Below are positions 35,561 to 47,669 of a stretch of 64,000 bases of DNA, piece after piece. The DNA is from Nitratireductor sp. GISD-1A_MAKvit. GTDB lineage: Bacteria; Pseudomonadota; Alphaproteobacteria; Rhizobiales; Rhizobiaceae. Position 1 is the first letter of the stretch, and each line of letters begins with the position of its first letter. Location: positions 207,705-271,704 of the forward strand of contig NZ_CP161919.1 in NCBI RefSeq assembly GCF_040819555.1, read 5' to 3'. The position numbers were made by a program, and so were the translations under genes. The notes beneath the pieces are model-generated. The model made no database searches, was not told the DNA's origin, and saw nothing but the letters and a program-made list of their open reading frames with translations.

Positions 35561-36855
35561 GTGCAGCCTCCGTCTCGATGGGTTCCACCCCGCACCAGTC
35601 GGCGATGAATAGCGCGATCGCGCCGGTTACCCGCTTTATGGAGGAAAGGCTCACGCGCTCATCGAACCCGTGAATGTTCTCCGTGATCGGACCATAGACG
35701 AGGCACGGCATGCCCGCATAGATCACGAAGACGCGCGCATCGAGATAGCCGGGTGTGACGAAGCTTTTCAGTTCGCTCGCGGTTGCCGCGCGGTGCGCTT
35801 CGGCCAGCGCCTTTTCGGCATCCGTCCCTTCCTCCAGCACATAGCCGCGCGCGAAAAACCCGTTCCAGATCACCTCCGGTGGGCGGTTTCCGAGAAAGGC
35901 ATCGTCGGCCAGCTCGCGCGCCAGATGCGCCTCGATCTGCGCTGCGCGATCCTTCGGGTCGTCACCGGGATAGATGGCGATGCGGCAGGAGAGCTTGCAC
36001 CAGGGCCGCCACGGTGGAGGCCCAGTCGCCACCTTCGATCTTGCCGACATTGAAATTGATCGGGTGATCGAGCTCCTCAAAATAAGGATAGTTCGCCTTC
36101 TCGCCGTTCCAATCCGCAGTCAGGCGTTTCAAGCTTTCGATCACGCGGAAGCTCGCCTCGATGGCGTTGGCCCCTGTGCCCGCCTCGCGCACATGCACGG
36201 GGTGGCCCGACACATTCACCTCGAACCACAAAACCCCCGTATTGGCGCGCACCAGCATTTCGTCTTCCGGTTCGGGAATGATCGCGGCATCCGCCGTATA
36301 GCCCTCCACCAGGCAGGCGAGCGCGCCATTGCCTGTGCACTCCTCCTCAACGACGCTTTGTACATGCACTTTCGCCGCCGGTTGAAGGCCGATGCGGCGC
36401 AGCGCGTCGAGCGCGAAAATGTTGGCCGCGATGCCGGCCTTCATGTCGCCGCCGCCGCGCCCATAGAGCCAGTCGCCCTCGCGCTTGGGCTCATAGGGTG
36501 GCGAGACCTCCCACATGTCGTGCGGGCCTTCCGGCACCACATCCATGTGACCGTTCAGGATCAGCGACCGGCCTTTCTCGATGCGCGGTGCGTGGGTGGC
36601 GATCACGTTCACTGCGTCGGAGTAATCGACGGCCACGGGCGAAAAGCCCGGGTGATCCCTGATTTTGTCTTCATCGATATGGAAGGTTTTCACCGCATAG
36701 CCACGCGCTTCGAGCGCCTTGTGCACGAATTCCTGGGCGGGTTTTTCCTTTCCACGCAGCGAGGGAAAGCGGATCAGCTCTTCGGTAAAACCGATCTGTT
36801 CTTCAAAGCCCTCCTCGACGGCTGCGAGGATTTTTTGTGCCAGTTGTTCGTCCAA
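35553..36855 (-). CDS. M20-family peptidase, ArgE/DapE-like (apparent frameshift)
   Basis: A 433-residue metallopeptidase after repair. LNGHMDVVP holds the first metal His and Asp, YGRGGGDMKAG the bridging Asp, VEEECTGNGA the catalytic Glu pair, and IIPEPEDE another ligand. The frame breaks at AGGGCC 36002-36007 (plus strand); deleting one base gives VAAWCKLSCRIAIYPG and the normal C-terminal half with NIHGFDERV. Members hydrolyse N-acyl amino acids or dipeptides. It sits between a peptide-type transporter and a dehydrogenase, suggesting it processes the imported substrate. Confidence 0.85.
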
Positions 36856-36914
36856 ATTGGTGGTTCCTGCGGATTAGTGTTGAGAGTGGTGAGTGATGGC
36901 GCCCGTCATCCCGC

Positions 36915-37090
36915 CCTCGCCCTTCGACAAGCTCAGGATGAGAGCTGGTCTTGGCGATTGCTGGCTGAGCGGTGGAGCTGAGAAACGGCTAAGGGCTGGT
37001 GTCGGAAGCGCGGGCGTTTTGCAATCCTTCGCCACAGACGCCAGCCTCTCCATGCCCCTCCCCTCATCCTGAGCCTGTCGAAGGGCGAGG
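36915..37090. repeat. Pair of inverted REP-like palindromic elements
   Basis: In the 281-bp gap between the M20 gene and the ABC ATPase gene, a 28-bp unit at 36915-36942 (core CCTTCGACAAGCTCAGGATG) is repeated in inverted orientation at 37063-37090 with 27 of 28 matching bases. This CTTCGACA-GCTCAGGATGAG unit is a widespread intergenic repeat in alphaproteobacteria. The pair could form a long hairpin in the transcript. Confidence 0.75.
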
Positions 37091-37136
37091 GGACGGGCAC
37101 GCACCGCGCTGCCACAGCCACACATAGCAACCATCC

Positions 37137-38759
<1,623 letters not shown>

Positions 38760-38768
38760 CGCGCCCTC

Positions 38769-39612
38769 CTATTTGCCGCGCCGCGCAAGGCGCGGGTTGA
38801 GCGCATCGTTCAGCCCTTCGCCGATCAGGTTCAGCGCCAGAACGGTGAGCAGAATGGCAACGCCGGGAAAGAAGGAAAGCCACCAGGCCCTGCCGGATCA
38901 CGGTGCGCGCCGCGCCGATCATGTAGCCCCACGACATCAGATTGGGGTCGCCGAGGCCGAGGAAGGACAGCGAGGATTCCAGAAGGATCGCTGTGGCCAC
39001 CATCAGCGAGGCAAGCACGATGATGGGCGAGATCGTGTTGGGCAGAACCTGCCGCAGAATGATCGTGAGGCTGGTCTGGCCCGAAAGGATCGCCGCCTCC
39101 ACATATTCGCGCGAGCGCAGCGATAGCACCTCGCCGCGCACGAGGCGGGCGACGGGCGGCCAGCTCACGATGGCGATTGCGGCGATGATCGATTCGATCG
39201 AGGGCTGGAAGATCGCCACCAGAACGATGGCGAGCGCAAAGCTCGGCACGGTCTGGAAGAACTCGGTAAAGCGCATCAGCGCGTCGTCCACCCAGCCGCC
39301 GAAATAGCCGGCAAGCGCGCCGATGGGAATGCCGATCAGAAGGGCGGCAACCGTCGAGACGAGGCCGACCAGAAGCGAAACCTGCGCCCCATAGGCAAGG
39401 CCCGAGATCACATCGCGCCCAAGCGCGTCGGTTCCCAGCGGATACTGGTCCATGGCAAATGGCGGCAGGAAGGGCCGCTGCACCATGCGCCACGGCGATT
39501 GCGGGAAGATGAGCGGCGCAAGCAGCGCCACCAGTATGACGAATACGAGGATCGCAAGGCCGATCACGGCGCCACGATTGCGAGAGAAGCGTTTCCAGAA
39601 ATCAGCCATCAT
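38769..39612 (-). CDS. Dipeptide-type ABC transporter permease, DppC-like (apparent frameshift)
   Basis: A 280-residue permease after repair. It has the DppC N-terminal start [37 protein letters not shown] and the EAA-type loop [19 protein letters not shown]. The frame breaks at 38886-38891 (AGGGCC on the minus strand); deleting one base gives [20 protein letters not shown] and the standard C-terminus [13 protein letters not shown]. Without repair the tail is unrelated. It overlaps the partner permease by 4 bp. Most likely a sequence error. Confidence 0.87.
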
Positions 39613-40577
39613 GCCACCCGGATTCTTGGGTCAACGAACCGATAGAGAATGTCGGTGATGAGGTTGAACAGGAGCACCATGGCGGCGGAGACGAAGAACA
39701 CGCCAAGAAGCAGGTTGTAGTCGCGCTGTGCGAGCGCCTCGAACATCAGCCGCCCGATGCCGGGCCACGCGAACACGGTTTCGGTCAGCACCGCGCCGCC
39801 CACGAGCTGGCCCGCCTGCAGGCCGGCAAGCGTCACCACCGGCAGCATGGCGTTGCGGAAGATGTGGCGGCGCTGGATGATGCCGGGCTTCAGCCCCTTG
39901 GCCCGCGCCGTCTTGACGAAATCGAGCTGGCTGACCTCCAGCATGGAGGCCCGCGTCATGCGCATATAGACCGCCATGAAGAAGAGGCCGAGCGTGGTGG
40001 CCGGCAGGATCAGATGCTGGCCGATGTCGAGCGCGCGGCGAAAGCCGGTGTAGTTCGCGCCCACCGTCTCATAGCCGAAACCCGGCAGCCAGTTGAAATG
40101 GACGGAGAACAGAAGCACCGCCATCAGTGCGGCCCAGTAAAGCGGGGTCGCATAGAAGAGCAGTGCCAGGGTGGAGATCGCCGTGTCCGACCATTTGCCG
40201 ACACGCGCGGAGGCGAGAACGCCTGCCAGCGTGCCGAGCACAAGCGAGATGACGAAAGCCGTCATGGTCAGGAGCAGTGTCGCGGGCAGCCGGTCGAGGA
40301 TCAGGTCGGCCACGGGCATCTGCTGGCGATAGGAAAAGCCGAGATCGAACTGCAGCACGCCCTTGAGATAGATCCCGAGCTGGGTGAGCAGCGGCTTGTC
40401 GAGGCCGAACTGCTCGCGCAACTGCGCGATGAATTTCGCGTCGGCGGCCCCCGCCTCGCCTGCCATCACGGCGGCGGGATCGCCGGGTGCGGCGTGGATC
40501 AGGAAGAAGTTGAGCGTCAGGATGGCGATCAGGATGATCGCCGCCTTGCCCAGGCGCATGAGTATGAAGCGTAGCAT
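39609..40577 (-). CDS. Dipeptide-type ABC transporter permease, DppB-like
   Basis: A 322-residue inner-membrane permease starting MLRFILMRLGKAAIILIAIL. LIHAAPGDPA after the first helix and TRASMLEVSQLDFVKTARAKG (quoted in part) with the downstream GVVLTETVFAWPG-like segment, here GGAVLTETVFAWPGIG, are standard for DppB/OppB. It pairs with the DppC-like protein encoded next. Confidence 0.92.
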   Translation of the reverse strand: MLRFILMRLGKAAIILIAILTLNFFLIHAAPGDPAAVMAGEAGAADAKFIAQLREQFGLDKPLLTQLGIYLKGVLQFDLGFSYRQQMPVADLILDRLPATLLLTMTAFVISLVLGTLAGVLASARVGKWSDTAISTLALLFYATPLYWAALMAVLLFSVHFNWLPGFGYETVGANYTGFRRALDIGQHLILPATTLGLFFMAVYMRMTRASMLEVSQLDFVKTARAKGLKPGIIQRRHIFRNAMLPVVTLAGLQAGQLVGGAVLTETVFAWPGIGRLMFEALAQRDYNLLLGVFFVSAAMVLLFNLITDILYRFVDPRIRVA

Positions 40578-40609
40578 CGGGCCCCTGCAGGATCAGAACC
40601 AAGGCAGGA

Positions 40610-40635
40610 ATGCGCGGGATGTTTCGCCCGCGCAT
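40610..40635 (-). terminator. Hairpin between the binding-protein and permease genes
   Basis: Perfect 9-bp stem ATGCGCGGG/CCCGCGCAT with an 8-nt loop in the 76-bp gap after the binding-protein stop. No T-run follows; partial termination or mRNA stabilisation is likely. Confidence 0.5.
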
Positions 40636-40653
40636 CCGGATCAGGCTGTTGGC

Positions 40654-42202
40654 CTATTTCTCGATATAGGCGTCCTTGAACCCGTCATTCACGCCGATGG
40701 CCGTGGTGACGAGATCCTTCACGTTGCAGCGATAGATGGTCGGGAAACCGAGTTCCAGCAGCCAGGCCACCGGCACGTCATCCACGAGTTTCTGCTGCAC
40801 TTCGGTGTAGAGCTTCTGGCGTTCCTCCGCCGTCACGGCGACCGCTGCCTTGGCAAAGAGATCGTCGATCTCCTTGTTCTCGTAGCCTTCCACATTGTTC
40901 CACTGCGAACCCTTGGCAATGTTGGTGGAAATGTAGGTGCGGGCGACGCCCAGCGCCGGATCGCCATACTGGTAGAGATAGGTGAAGGCCATGTCGTAGT
41001 CCCACTCGGCCAGCTTCTGGTTCCAGCCGGCCACATCGGTGGAGACGATCTCGACATTGATGCCCACTTCGCCGAGATTCTGCTTCACGGCCTCGGCCCA
41101 GCGCTGCCATGTCTCGCCATAGGGCAGCGGCAGAAGGCGCACGGTCTCGCCGTCATAGCCCATCTCTTCGAGCAGGGCCTTGGCCTTCTCCGGGTCGTGG
41201 TCATATGCGGTCACGTTGTCGGTGAAGAAACGCGTCGACGAGGATACCGGGCCTTTCGCAACCTTGCCGAGGCCGTTCCACAGCGCGTCGCGAGCGAAGT
41301 CGCGGTCCATCGCATACATCACCGCCTGGCGAAAGCGCTTGTCGGCCGTCGGGGCCTTCGCGGTTGTTGAGCCACATCCACGACAGCGGTCCGAAATATT
41401 CCCAGCCCTTGTCGGTGATGCAGGTGTTCTCCATGTCGGCGATGCGCTGAACGTCGAAATTCTCCACGGAGCCGCCGGGCAGGATGTCCACCACGCCCGT
41501 CTCATAGGCAACCGCGCGCGAAGCCGCGTCCGGGATCACATGCCAGTAGATCTCGTCGAGATAGGGTTTGCCCTCCTCGTAATAGTCCTCGAACTTGGTG
41601 AGCAGGATATGCGATCCCTTCACCCATTCGGTGAACTTGAACGGCCCGGTGCCGAGCGGCGTGTTGTTGGCCGGGTTGTTCTTGTAATCCGTGCCTTCAT
41701 AGATGTGCTTGGGCACCATCGGCATCGTGCCGGCCTCGAAAATTCCGAGGAACGGGCCGAAGGGCTGCTTCAGCTTGAAAACGACTGTCGTGTCGTCGGG
41801 CGCGGTGATGGAGTCCACATGCTCCAGCGAGGTGCGCAGGCGCGCATGGGTTTCGCGCAGGAAGACATCGGCAGAAAACACCACATCGGCGGAGGTGAAC
41901 GGCTCACCGTCATGCCATTTCACATTTTCGTGCAGCGTGAAGGTATAGGTCAGGCCATCCTCCGAAACCTCCCAGGATTTGGCGAGCTGCGGCATGGGCT
42001 GCAGCTTCTCGTCGTAGCGCAGCAGACCCTCATAGATTTGTCCCGCAACCATCTGCGTCGGGCCGTTCTGCACCAGACCCATCATCAGGCTTGGCGGCTC
42101 CGGCTGGATCACCACATTGGCGCGTCCGCCCGAAACGGGCTCTGCATTGAGCGCCGTCGAGACCAGCATGGCGGCGGCGAGTGTCGTCAGTCGTTTCAGC
42201 AT
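40654..42202 (-). CDS. Peptide-type ABC transporter solute-binding protein, DppA-like (apparent frameshift)
   Basis: A 515-residue SBP family 5 protein after repair, with signal peptide MLKRLTTLAAAMLVSTALNA. VIQPEPPSLMMG and the LAKSWEVSEDGLTYTFTL run near residue 80 are family signatures. At 41351-41357 a run of four G (GGGGCCT on the plus strand) breaks the frame; removing one base gives NNREGPTADKRFRQAVMYAM, the conserved helix-strand of this family. It delivers peptides or similar cations to the permeases. First gene of the transporter set, about 85 bp after the class II aldolase gene. Confidence 0.87.
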
Positions 42203-42286
42203 GGCTTTCGTTCCCCTTTTTTGTTTCCCGGCAAAAGATCGTTCTCCCTTGACCCTGCCGGACAATTGCTTTGCTTCAGTCCGCTC

Positions 42287-43066
42287 TCACTCCACGAGAT
42301 CGGGATAGTGCTTGATGGCGAGGCGCTGAAACGCCTCCCATTGCGGGTCGGGCCTGTTGCCGGTGTGGTGAGTGTCCCAGCCCTCATATTGGCGCGCCGT
42401 CTTCTCGGCCAGTTCCTCGGCAATGCGGATCTGCTTTCCACCCGAAGACATGATGGCAAGCTGCGCGCGGCAGGCGCGCTCCATGTTGAACATGAGCGCG
42501 AAAGCCTCGCCCACCGTGCGCCCGCAGGTCAGAAGCCCGTGGTTTCGCAGGATCATGACATTGCGGTCGCCCAGATCGGCGACAAGCCGCTCGCGCTCGC
42601 CGAGATCCAGCGCGATGCCCTCATAGTCATGGAAGGCAAGGCGGTTGTGAAACTGCAGCGACCACTGGTTCAGCGGCAGTATGCCCTCTTCCATGGAGGA
42701 GATGGCAACGCCCGCCACCGTGTGCGTGTGTAGAACGCAATGCACGTCGGGCCGTGCCGCATGGACGGCGCTGTGGATGGTGAAGCCTGCCTTGTTGATG
42801 CCCGCACCATGATTGTCGCGCAGGATCTCGCCATTGATGTCCACGGTCACGAGATTCGTCGCCGTGACCTCGTCGAAGCGCAGTCCGAACGGGTTGATCA
42901 GGAAGGCGTGCTCGCCTTCCTCTGCCGGCGCCCGGGCCGAGATATGCGTGAAGATGCTGTCATCCAGGTGATAATGCGCGATCAGCCGATAGGCCGCCGC
43001 CAGCTCGATCCTTTCACGCGGTTGCCCGGTATCGTCAGCTGAAACCGGTTGGGATTGTACGTTCAT
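42287..43066 (-). CDS. Class II aldolase/adducin-family protein
   Basis: A 259-residue metal-dependent aldolase-fold protein. HTHTVAG supplies the zinc-binding histidines, ILRNHGLLTCG the third, and FTHISARAP plus INPFGLRFDEVTA are conserved. Members include L-fuculose-phosphate aldolases, decarboxylases and uncharacterised decyclases; this group lacks a firm substrate. The start MNVQSQPV at 43066 has GGAG six bases upstream; a longer frame lacks a ribosome binding site. It begins the operon that continues through the peptide transporter, under the divergent GntR regulator. Confidence 0.85.
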   Translation of the reverse strand: MNVQSQPVSADDTGQPRERIELAAAYRLIAHYHLDDSIFTHISARAPAEEGEHAFLINPFGLRFDEVTATNLVTVDINGEILRDNHGAGINKAGFTIHSAVHAARPDVHCVLHTHTVAGVAISSMEEGILPLNQWSLQFHNRLAFHDYEGIALDLGERERLVADLGDRNVMILRNHGLLTCGRTVGEAFALMFNMERACRAQLAIMSSGGKQIRIAEELAEKTARQYEGWDTHHTGNRPDPQWEAFQRLAIKHYPDLVE

Positions 43067-43184
43067 CAACATCTCCCTCGCGCAAACCGTCCGGGGCCGA
43101 ACGGTGATCATGTCGTTGTCGCGCGGCTCCCCTCAGAGCCGTTTTGTTGATCGACAGGCAAGCACAGGTTCGGCCAAAGTGTCA

Positions 43185-43196
43185 ATTGTCGACAAT
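43185..43196. promoter_or_regulatory. Candidate GntR/FCD operator
   Basis: ATTGTCGACAAT is a perfect 12-bp palindrome in the divergent region between the aldolase gene (start 43066) and the GntR gene. TTGT-N2-ACAA-type dyads are typical for FCD-type GntR proteins, so it is a good candidate for the local regulator. Confidence 0.5.
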
Positions 43197-43280
43197 CGTC
43201 ATTTCGCCTGCCATAGTGGCAGGTACCCGCGGCGTCTTCGCTGCGAGGCCATTGGGAGGGGAAGTTTTGGGAAAACGGCC

Positions 43281-43955
43281 GTGAGCGTGTTTTCGGAAGT
43301 GTCCACGATCGATCTGGTGACGCAGATTGCCCGGCAGATCACCGAGGCGATTGTCACCGGACATCTGAAGCCTGGCGAGCGTCTGACGGAGCTTCAGCTA
43401 TCGCGCGAGTTCGGCACCAGCCGCGCGCCTGTCCGCGAGGCCGCGCGCCTTCTGGAGAGCCAGGGCCTTGTCACCTTTTCGCCGCGGCGCGGTTTCTTTG
43501 TCCGCACATTCAGCGCCAGCGAGATGCGCGACATCTACGAGTTGCGCATCGGCCTCGAATTGCATGCGGGCTGTCTTGCGGTGGAACGCGCCACCGGGGC
43601 GGACCTCGCCGCCCTCGAAAAACAGCTTGGCCGCCTTTATGGCACGGCCGGCCAGGCGTCGATCGAGACACAGATTTTCGAGGATTTCGCCTTCCACCGC
43701 ATGCTCTGCAAGGCGAGCGGGAATGCCCGTCTCCTGCGTGTCTATGACGAGCTGGCAACTGAAATGCGCGCGGGCATCACGCTGATCGGCAAGCTTTATG
43801 ACGACCCGCAGCGGATGGCCGAAACCCATGAGCCCATCATGGAGGCGGTGAGAAAACGAGACGGAGACGAGTTGCGTGAAGCCTTGCGCTATCACATCTC
43901 CGTTGCGCGCGACGCGGTTGTTGCCCTCTTCGAAGAGCTGGAAAAGGGCGCCTGA
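43281..43955 (+). CDS. GntR-family regulator, FCD (FadR/VanR) type
   Basis: About 224 residues. The N-terminal winged helix (LVTQIARQITEAIVTGHLKPGERL then SREFGTSRAPVREAARLLE, quoted in part as GTSRAPVREAARLLESQGLV) is followed by an all-helical FCD ligand-binding domain (IYELRIGLELHAGCLA; DFAFHRMLCKASGN with metal-binding residues). The start is uncertain: GTG 43281 is proposed because sequence before it lacks homology. It is divergent from the aldolase-transporter operon and probably represses it until an organic acid or similar ligand binds. Confidence 0.82.
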   Translation: MSVFSEVSTIDLVTQIARQITEAIVTGHLKPGERLTELQLSREFGTSRAPVREAARLLESQGLVTFSPRRGFFVRTFSASEMRDIYELRIGLELHAGCLAVERATGADLAALEKQLGRLYGTAGQASIETQIFEDFAFHRMLCKASGNARLLRVYDELATEMRAGITLIGKLYDDPQRMAETHEPIMEAVRKRDGDELREALRYHISVARDAVVALFEELEKGA

Positions 43956-43979
43956 CGACGCCCTCTCCCCGGATGCAGA

Positions 43980-44384
43980 TCACTGCTGCGATTTCGCGGC
44001 TTCACCGATCATGCCATTCAGCTTCTTGGCCAGCGTCTCGTCCGTCTGGGCCGTCTGGATGATCTCGTTGTACTCATCCACCGAGATGCCATCGGTCTGG
44101 TCGACAGCCTGTTCCATCTTCTTTGTCGCTTCGCTCTGAACCTGCTGCTTTTCCGTTTCGCCGGGAGCCTGCCGGAAGCGTTCGCTATATTGCTGCTTCA
44201 CGTCGCTCACGGCCAGAAACGCCACGGTGAACGCTTCGAGCTTCTTTTCATCGAATGACTGTGCCTGCCGGTTGGGAGCGGGCGTCGGCACGGCATCCTG
44301 TGCAAGCGCCGGAGCGAGCGTTGTCGCACCCGCGGTGAAAACGAATGCGGCTGCTACCATGCGCAATCTGCTGCGAAGAATCAT
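43980..44384 (-). CDS. DUF4168 secreted protein
   Basis: A 134-residue exported protein. A signal peptide (MILRSRLRMVAAAFVFTAG to ALAQ at about 29) precedes a helical, Gln- and Lys-rich domain with FTVAFLAVSDVKQQYSERF and ISVDEYNEIIQTAQTD, matching DUF4168. The function of this family is unknown. ATG 44384 has GGAAGGAG six bases upstream. It converges with the GntR gene. Confidence 0.8.
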   Translation of the reverse strand: MILRSRLRMVAAAFVFTAGATTLAPALAQDAVPTPAPNRQAQSFDEKKLEAFTVAFLAVSDVKQQYSERFRQAPGETEKQQVQSEATKKMEQAVDQTDGISVDEYNEIIQTAQTDETLAKKLNGMIGEAAKSQQ

Positions 44385-44548
44385 GAAGAACTCCTTCCTT
44401 TCGGTGCTCCCCCTTTCGGGGGGTAAAATGCCCGACCCCGGGTTCATCCCGGGTGCCACACTCATCATGAATGTGGCGACAAGGAAGAATGTGCCGGCTC
44501 AGACCGATCAAATCGGGTTGCCGGCAAAAACATATTATGACCGCGCAG

Positions 44549-44573
44549 AAAAAACCCCGCCGAAGCGGGGTTT
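44549..44573 (-). terminator. Intrinsic terminator after the RND efflux operon
   Basis: On the minus strand AACCCCGC-TTCG-GCGGGGTT followed by TTTT: an 8-bp stem, stable tetraloop and T-run, just 10 bp after the efflux permease stop at 44583. Confidence 0.88.
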
Positions 44574-44582
44574 CCTCAAGTC

Positions 44583-47500
44583 TTACTCGCCTGCCGGTGC
44601 AGGCTGTGTCTGCCCGCCGGGATGATCGTCTTCCTCGCTCTCCAGCGTTTTCTTCGCAATGAAAGAGTAGAACATCGGTACCACGAACAGCGTGAAGGTG
44701 GTGCCGACGATCAGGCCGGTGAAGATGACGAGACCCATCGAGTAGCGTGCCGCGGCGCCCGCACCCGATGCCATGATCAGCGGCACGACGCCGAGCGCCA
44801 TGGCGGCCGTGGTCATGAGGATCGGCCGCAGGCGCACCTTGGCCGAAGCGATGATGGCGTCGAGGCGCGAGAGGCCATGTTCCTCACGCTGCTGGTTGGC
44901 AAACTCCACCATCAGAATGCCGTGCTTGGTGATCAGGCCTATCAGCGTGATCAGGCCCACCTGGGTGTAGATGTTCAGCGTCGACAGGCCCAGATTGAGC
45001 GGAAGCAGCGCACCGAAGATCGACAATGGCACCGTCATCATGATGATGAGCGGATCGCGGAAGCTCTCGAACTGTGCGGCAAGCACCAGATAGATCACCA
45101 CCACGGCCAGAGTGAAGGCGATCAGGATCGTGTTGCCCTGCTCCACCTCAAGCCGCGACTGGCCCGAATATTCGATGAAGAAGCCGTCCGGTATCGTGTT
45201 GCGGGCGATGTCCTCGATCACGGCAACGCCGTCGCCGGTCGAGACACCGGGCACCGGCAGGGCCGAGATCGTGGCCGAGTTCAACTGGTTGAACTGCTCG
45301 ATGGCCGCAGCCGACACATCCGTCGACACCGTGATGACCGCCGAGAGCGGCACCATTTCGCCCGTCGCGCTGCGCACGAAGAAATCGCCCAGCCTTTCGG
45401 GGTTCTCACGATATTCCTTTGGCACCTGCATGATGATGTCGTAGCTGTTCGAATCTCGGTCGAACTGCGCGATGGAGCCACCACCGACGAGAAGGCCAAG
45501 TGTCGTGCCAACATCCGAAATCGGCAGGTTGAGTGCGGCAGCGCGCTCGCGGTCGATGGTCACCACCACCTGCTGCGCATTATAGGCGAGCGAGTTCTGC
45601 ACCACGATGAAGCGGCCGGAAGCCTGCGCCTCTTCCTTGATCTTCTCGGCCACCTCGTAAACCCGCGCGGAATCGCTGGTTGACTGGATCACGAGCGAGA
45701 TCGGCAGCCCGCCGCCCGCGCCGGGCAGTGAAGGCGGTGCGAAAACCAGCGCCTGAACACCGGCCACCTTGGAGAGGCGCGCCTGAATGTCCTGCTGGAT
45801 TTCCTTCTGCGACCGGTCACGGTCCGCCCAGTCCTTGAAGGCCCACAGCGCGATGCCCGAATTGGTCTGCCCGCCAAAGCCCACAATGGAGAAGCTGGCC
45901 TTGAGTTCCGGCAGATCTTTTGTCAGCTCATGGATCTGCGTGGTGTAGAGCGTCGTGTAGTCGGTGGTCGCATAGGAGGGCGCGGTCACGAGAGAAAACA
46001 GTGCGCCATCATCCTCTTCCGGTGCCAGTTCGCTCGATGTGTTCATCAGCATGAACCCGGTCAGGCCGAGCAGCACGAAGACGACCATGAGCGTGACGGC
46101 GCGATAGTTGAGCGAACCCGCAACGAGCCTTTCGTAAAAGTTGGCCAGCCTGTCGAACGTCCTGTCGACGATGACCTGAAACCGACTGTGATTGCCGCGC
46201 TTGAGAATGCGCGCCGACATCATCGGCGTGATCGTCAACGCGACAATGCCGGAGATCACCACCGCACCGGCGAGCGTCATCGCAAACTCGCGGAACAGCG
46301 AGCCGGTCAGACCGCCGGTAAAGGCGAGCGGCGCAAACACGGCGGCCAGCGTGATCGTCATGGCGACCACCGGGCCGGTAATTTCCTTCATGCCGACAAA
46401 GGCAGCGCGCCGTGGCGAAAGCCCTTCCTCGATATGCCGGTGGATGTTTTCCACCACCACGATGGCGTCGTCCACCACCAGACCGATCGCCAGCACCATG
46501 GCCAGAAGCGACAGGAGGTTGATGGAATACCCCAGCATGAAGAGGACGAAACAGACACCGATCAGAGACAGCGGTATCGTCACGATGGGCATGAGGACGG
46601 AGCGGAACGAGCCGAGGAACAGCAGAATGATGACGATAACGATCAGCACCGCTTCCATGATGGTCTTGAAGACCTCGTCGATGGAGGCGCTGATGGATTC
46701 TGTCGCATCGTAAAGAACCTCGATGCTCATGCCTTCCGGCAGGCTCGACTGGATTTCAGGCAGCTCCTCCGTCACGGCACTCGCCATGTCGAGCGGGTTT
46801 GCTCCCGGCGTGGGGAACACGCCGATGAATGTGCCCGGCTGGCCGTTGAAGCTGACCACCATGTCGGTGCTCTCGGCAGCAAGCTCGATATCGGCCACAT
46901 CGCGCAGCCGCACCACGTCGTCGCCCTTTGCCTTCAGGGGCAGGGCACCGAACGCCTCGGGAGTCTGCAGCGTGGATTCCATCGAGATGGCGTAGGCGAC
47001 ATATTCGTTTTCCGTCTTGCCGGGGGCTGCCAGGAAGTTCGATGCCTTGATGCCGGCCAGAACTTCAGCTGCCGTGAGCTGGCGCGCCGCCAGCCGCACC
47101 GGATCGATCCACACCCGCATGGAATAGTTCGCCGCGCCGATGATCTGGACCTCGGCCACGCCCTCGATGGTCGACATGCGGGGCCGGATCACGCGTTCGA
47201 TGTATTCGGTGAGCTGCTCGCTCGACATGTTGGGGTTCTGCATCGCCAGATACATGGTGGCGAACTGCATGCCCGTGCCTTTCACGATGGTCGGGTCCTT
47301 GGCGTCCGATGGCAGCTGGCTGCGCACCTGCTGCACCTTGGACATGACCTCCGTCAGTGCCACATCGGGATCCGACCCCAGCCGCATCTGCACACTCACC
47401 GAGCTGGCGGAAGGCCGGCTCTGCGAGGTGACATAATCGACGTTCTCCGTCGTTGCCACCGCGCGTGCAATGGGAGCCGTGATGAAGCCCTGGATCAGAT

Positions 47501-47669
47501 CGGCGCTCGCACCGGGATAGATCGTGGTCACGGTGATCACCGTTTCCTCGACTTCCGGATACTGGCGAACCTGTAGATTGAAGAGACCCTGGAAACCGAG
47601 CAGCAGGATCAGCAGTCCGAGAACGGTCGAAAGGACCGGCCTGCGGATGAAGATGTCGGAAAAGCTCAT
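44583..47669 (-). CDS. RND-family multidrug efflux permease, AcrB/MexB-like
   Basis: A 1028-residue inner-membrane transporter with 12 predicted helices and two large periplasmic loops. It starts MSFSDIFIRRPVLSTVLGLL, the standard HAE1 start. The proton-relay motif GLVVDDAIVVVENIHRHIEEG is at about residue 400, and FVLLGLTGFML and the later GLITKHGILMVEFANQ (proton path Lys) are present. It expels hydrophobic compounds with the adaptor encoded upstream. No outer-membrane factor gene is next to it, so a TolC-like protein must come from elsewhere. It overlaps the adaptor gene by 4 bp. Confidence 0.94.
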   Translation of the reverse strand: MSFSDIFIRRPVLSTVLGLLILLLGFQGLFNLQVRQYPEVEETVITVTTIYPGASADLIQGFITAPIARAVATTENVDYVTSQSRPSASSVSVQMRLGSDPDVALTEVMSKVQQVRSQLPSDAKDPTIVKGTGMQFATMYLAMQNPNMSSEQLTEYIERVIRPRMSTIEGVAEVQIIGAANYSMRVWIDPVRLAARQLTAAEVLAGIKASNFLAAPGKTENEYVAYAISMESTLQTPEAFGALPLKAKGDDVVRLRDVADIELAAESTDMVVSFNGQPGTFIGVFPTPGANPLDMASAVTEELPEIQSSLPEGMSIEVLYDATESISASIDEVFKTIMEAVLIVIVIILLFLGSFRSVLMPIVTIPLSLIGVCFVLFMLGYSINLLSLLAMVLAIGLVVDDAIVVVENIHRHIEEGLSPRRAAFVGMKEITGPVVAMTITLAAVFAPLAFTGGLTGSLFREFAMTLAGAVVISGIVALTITPMMSARILKRGNHSRFQVIVDRTFDRLANFYERLVAGSLNYRAVTLMVVFVLLGLTGFMLMNTSSELAPEEDDGALFSLVTAPSYATTDYTTLYTTQIHELTKDLPELKASFSIVGFGGQTNSGIALWAFKDWADRDRSQKEIQQDIQARLSKVAGVQALVFAPPSLPGAGGGLPISLVIQSTSDSARVYEVAEKIKEEAQASGRFIVVQNSLAYNAQQVVVTIDRERAAALNLPISDVGTTLGLLVGGGSIAQFDRDSNSYDIIMQVPKEYRENPERLGDFFVRSATGEMVPLSAVITVSTDVSAAAIEQFNQLNSATISALPVPGVSTGDGVAVIEDIARNTIPDGFFIEYSGQSRLEVEQGNTILIAFTLAVVVIYLVLAAQFESFRDPLIIMMTVPLSIFGALLPLNLGLSTLNIYTQVGLITLIGLITKHGILMVEFANQQREEHGLSRLDAIIASAKVRLRPILMTTAAMALGVVPLIMASGAGAAARYSMGLVIFTGLIVGTTFTLFVVPMFYSFIAKKTLESEEDDHPGGQTQPAPAGE

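Noticed and set aside
45930-47576. A 548-codon plus-strand frame
   Set aside because: Shadow of the RND permease, His/Arg-rich and without a domain.
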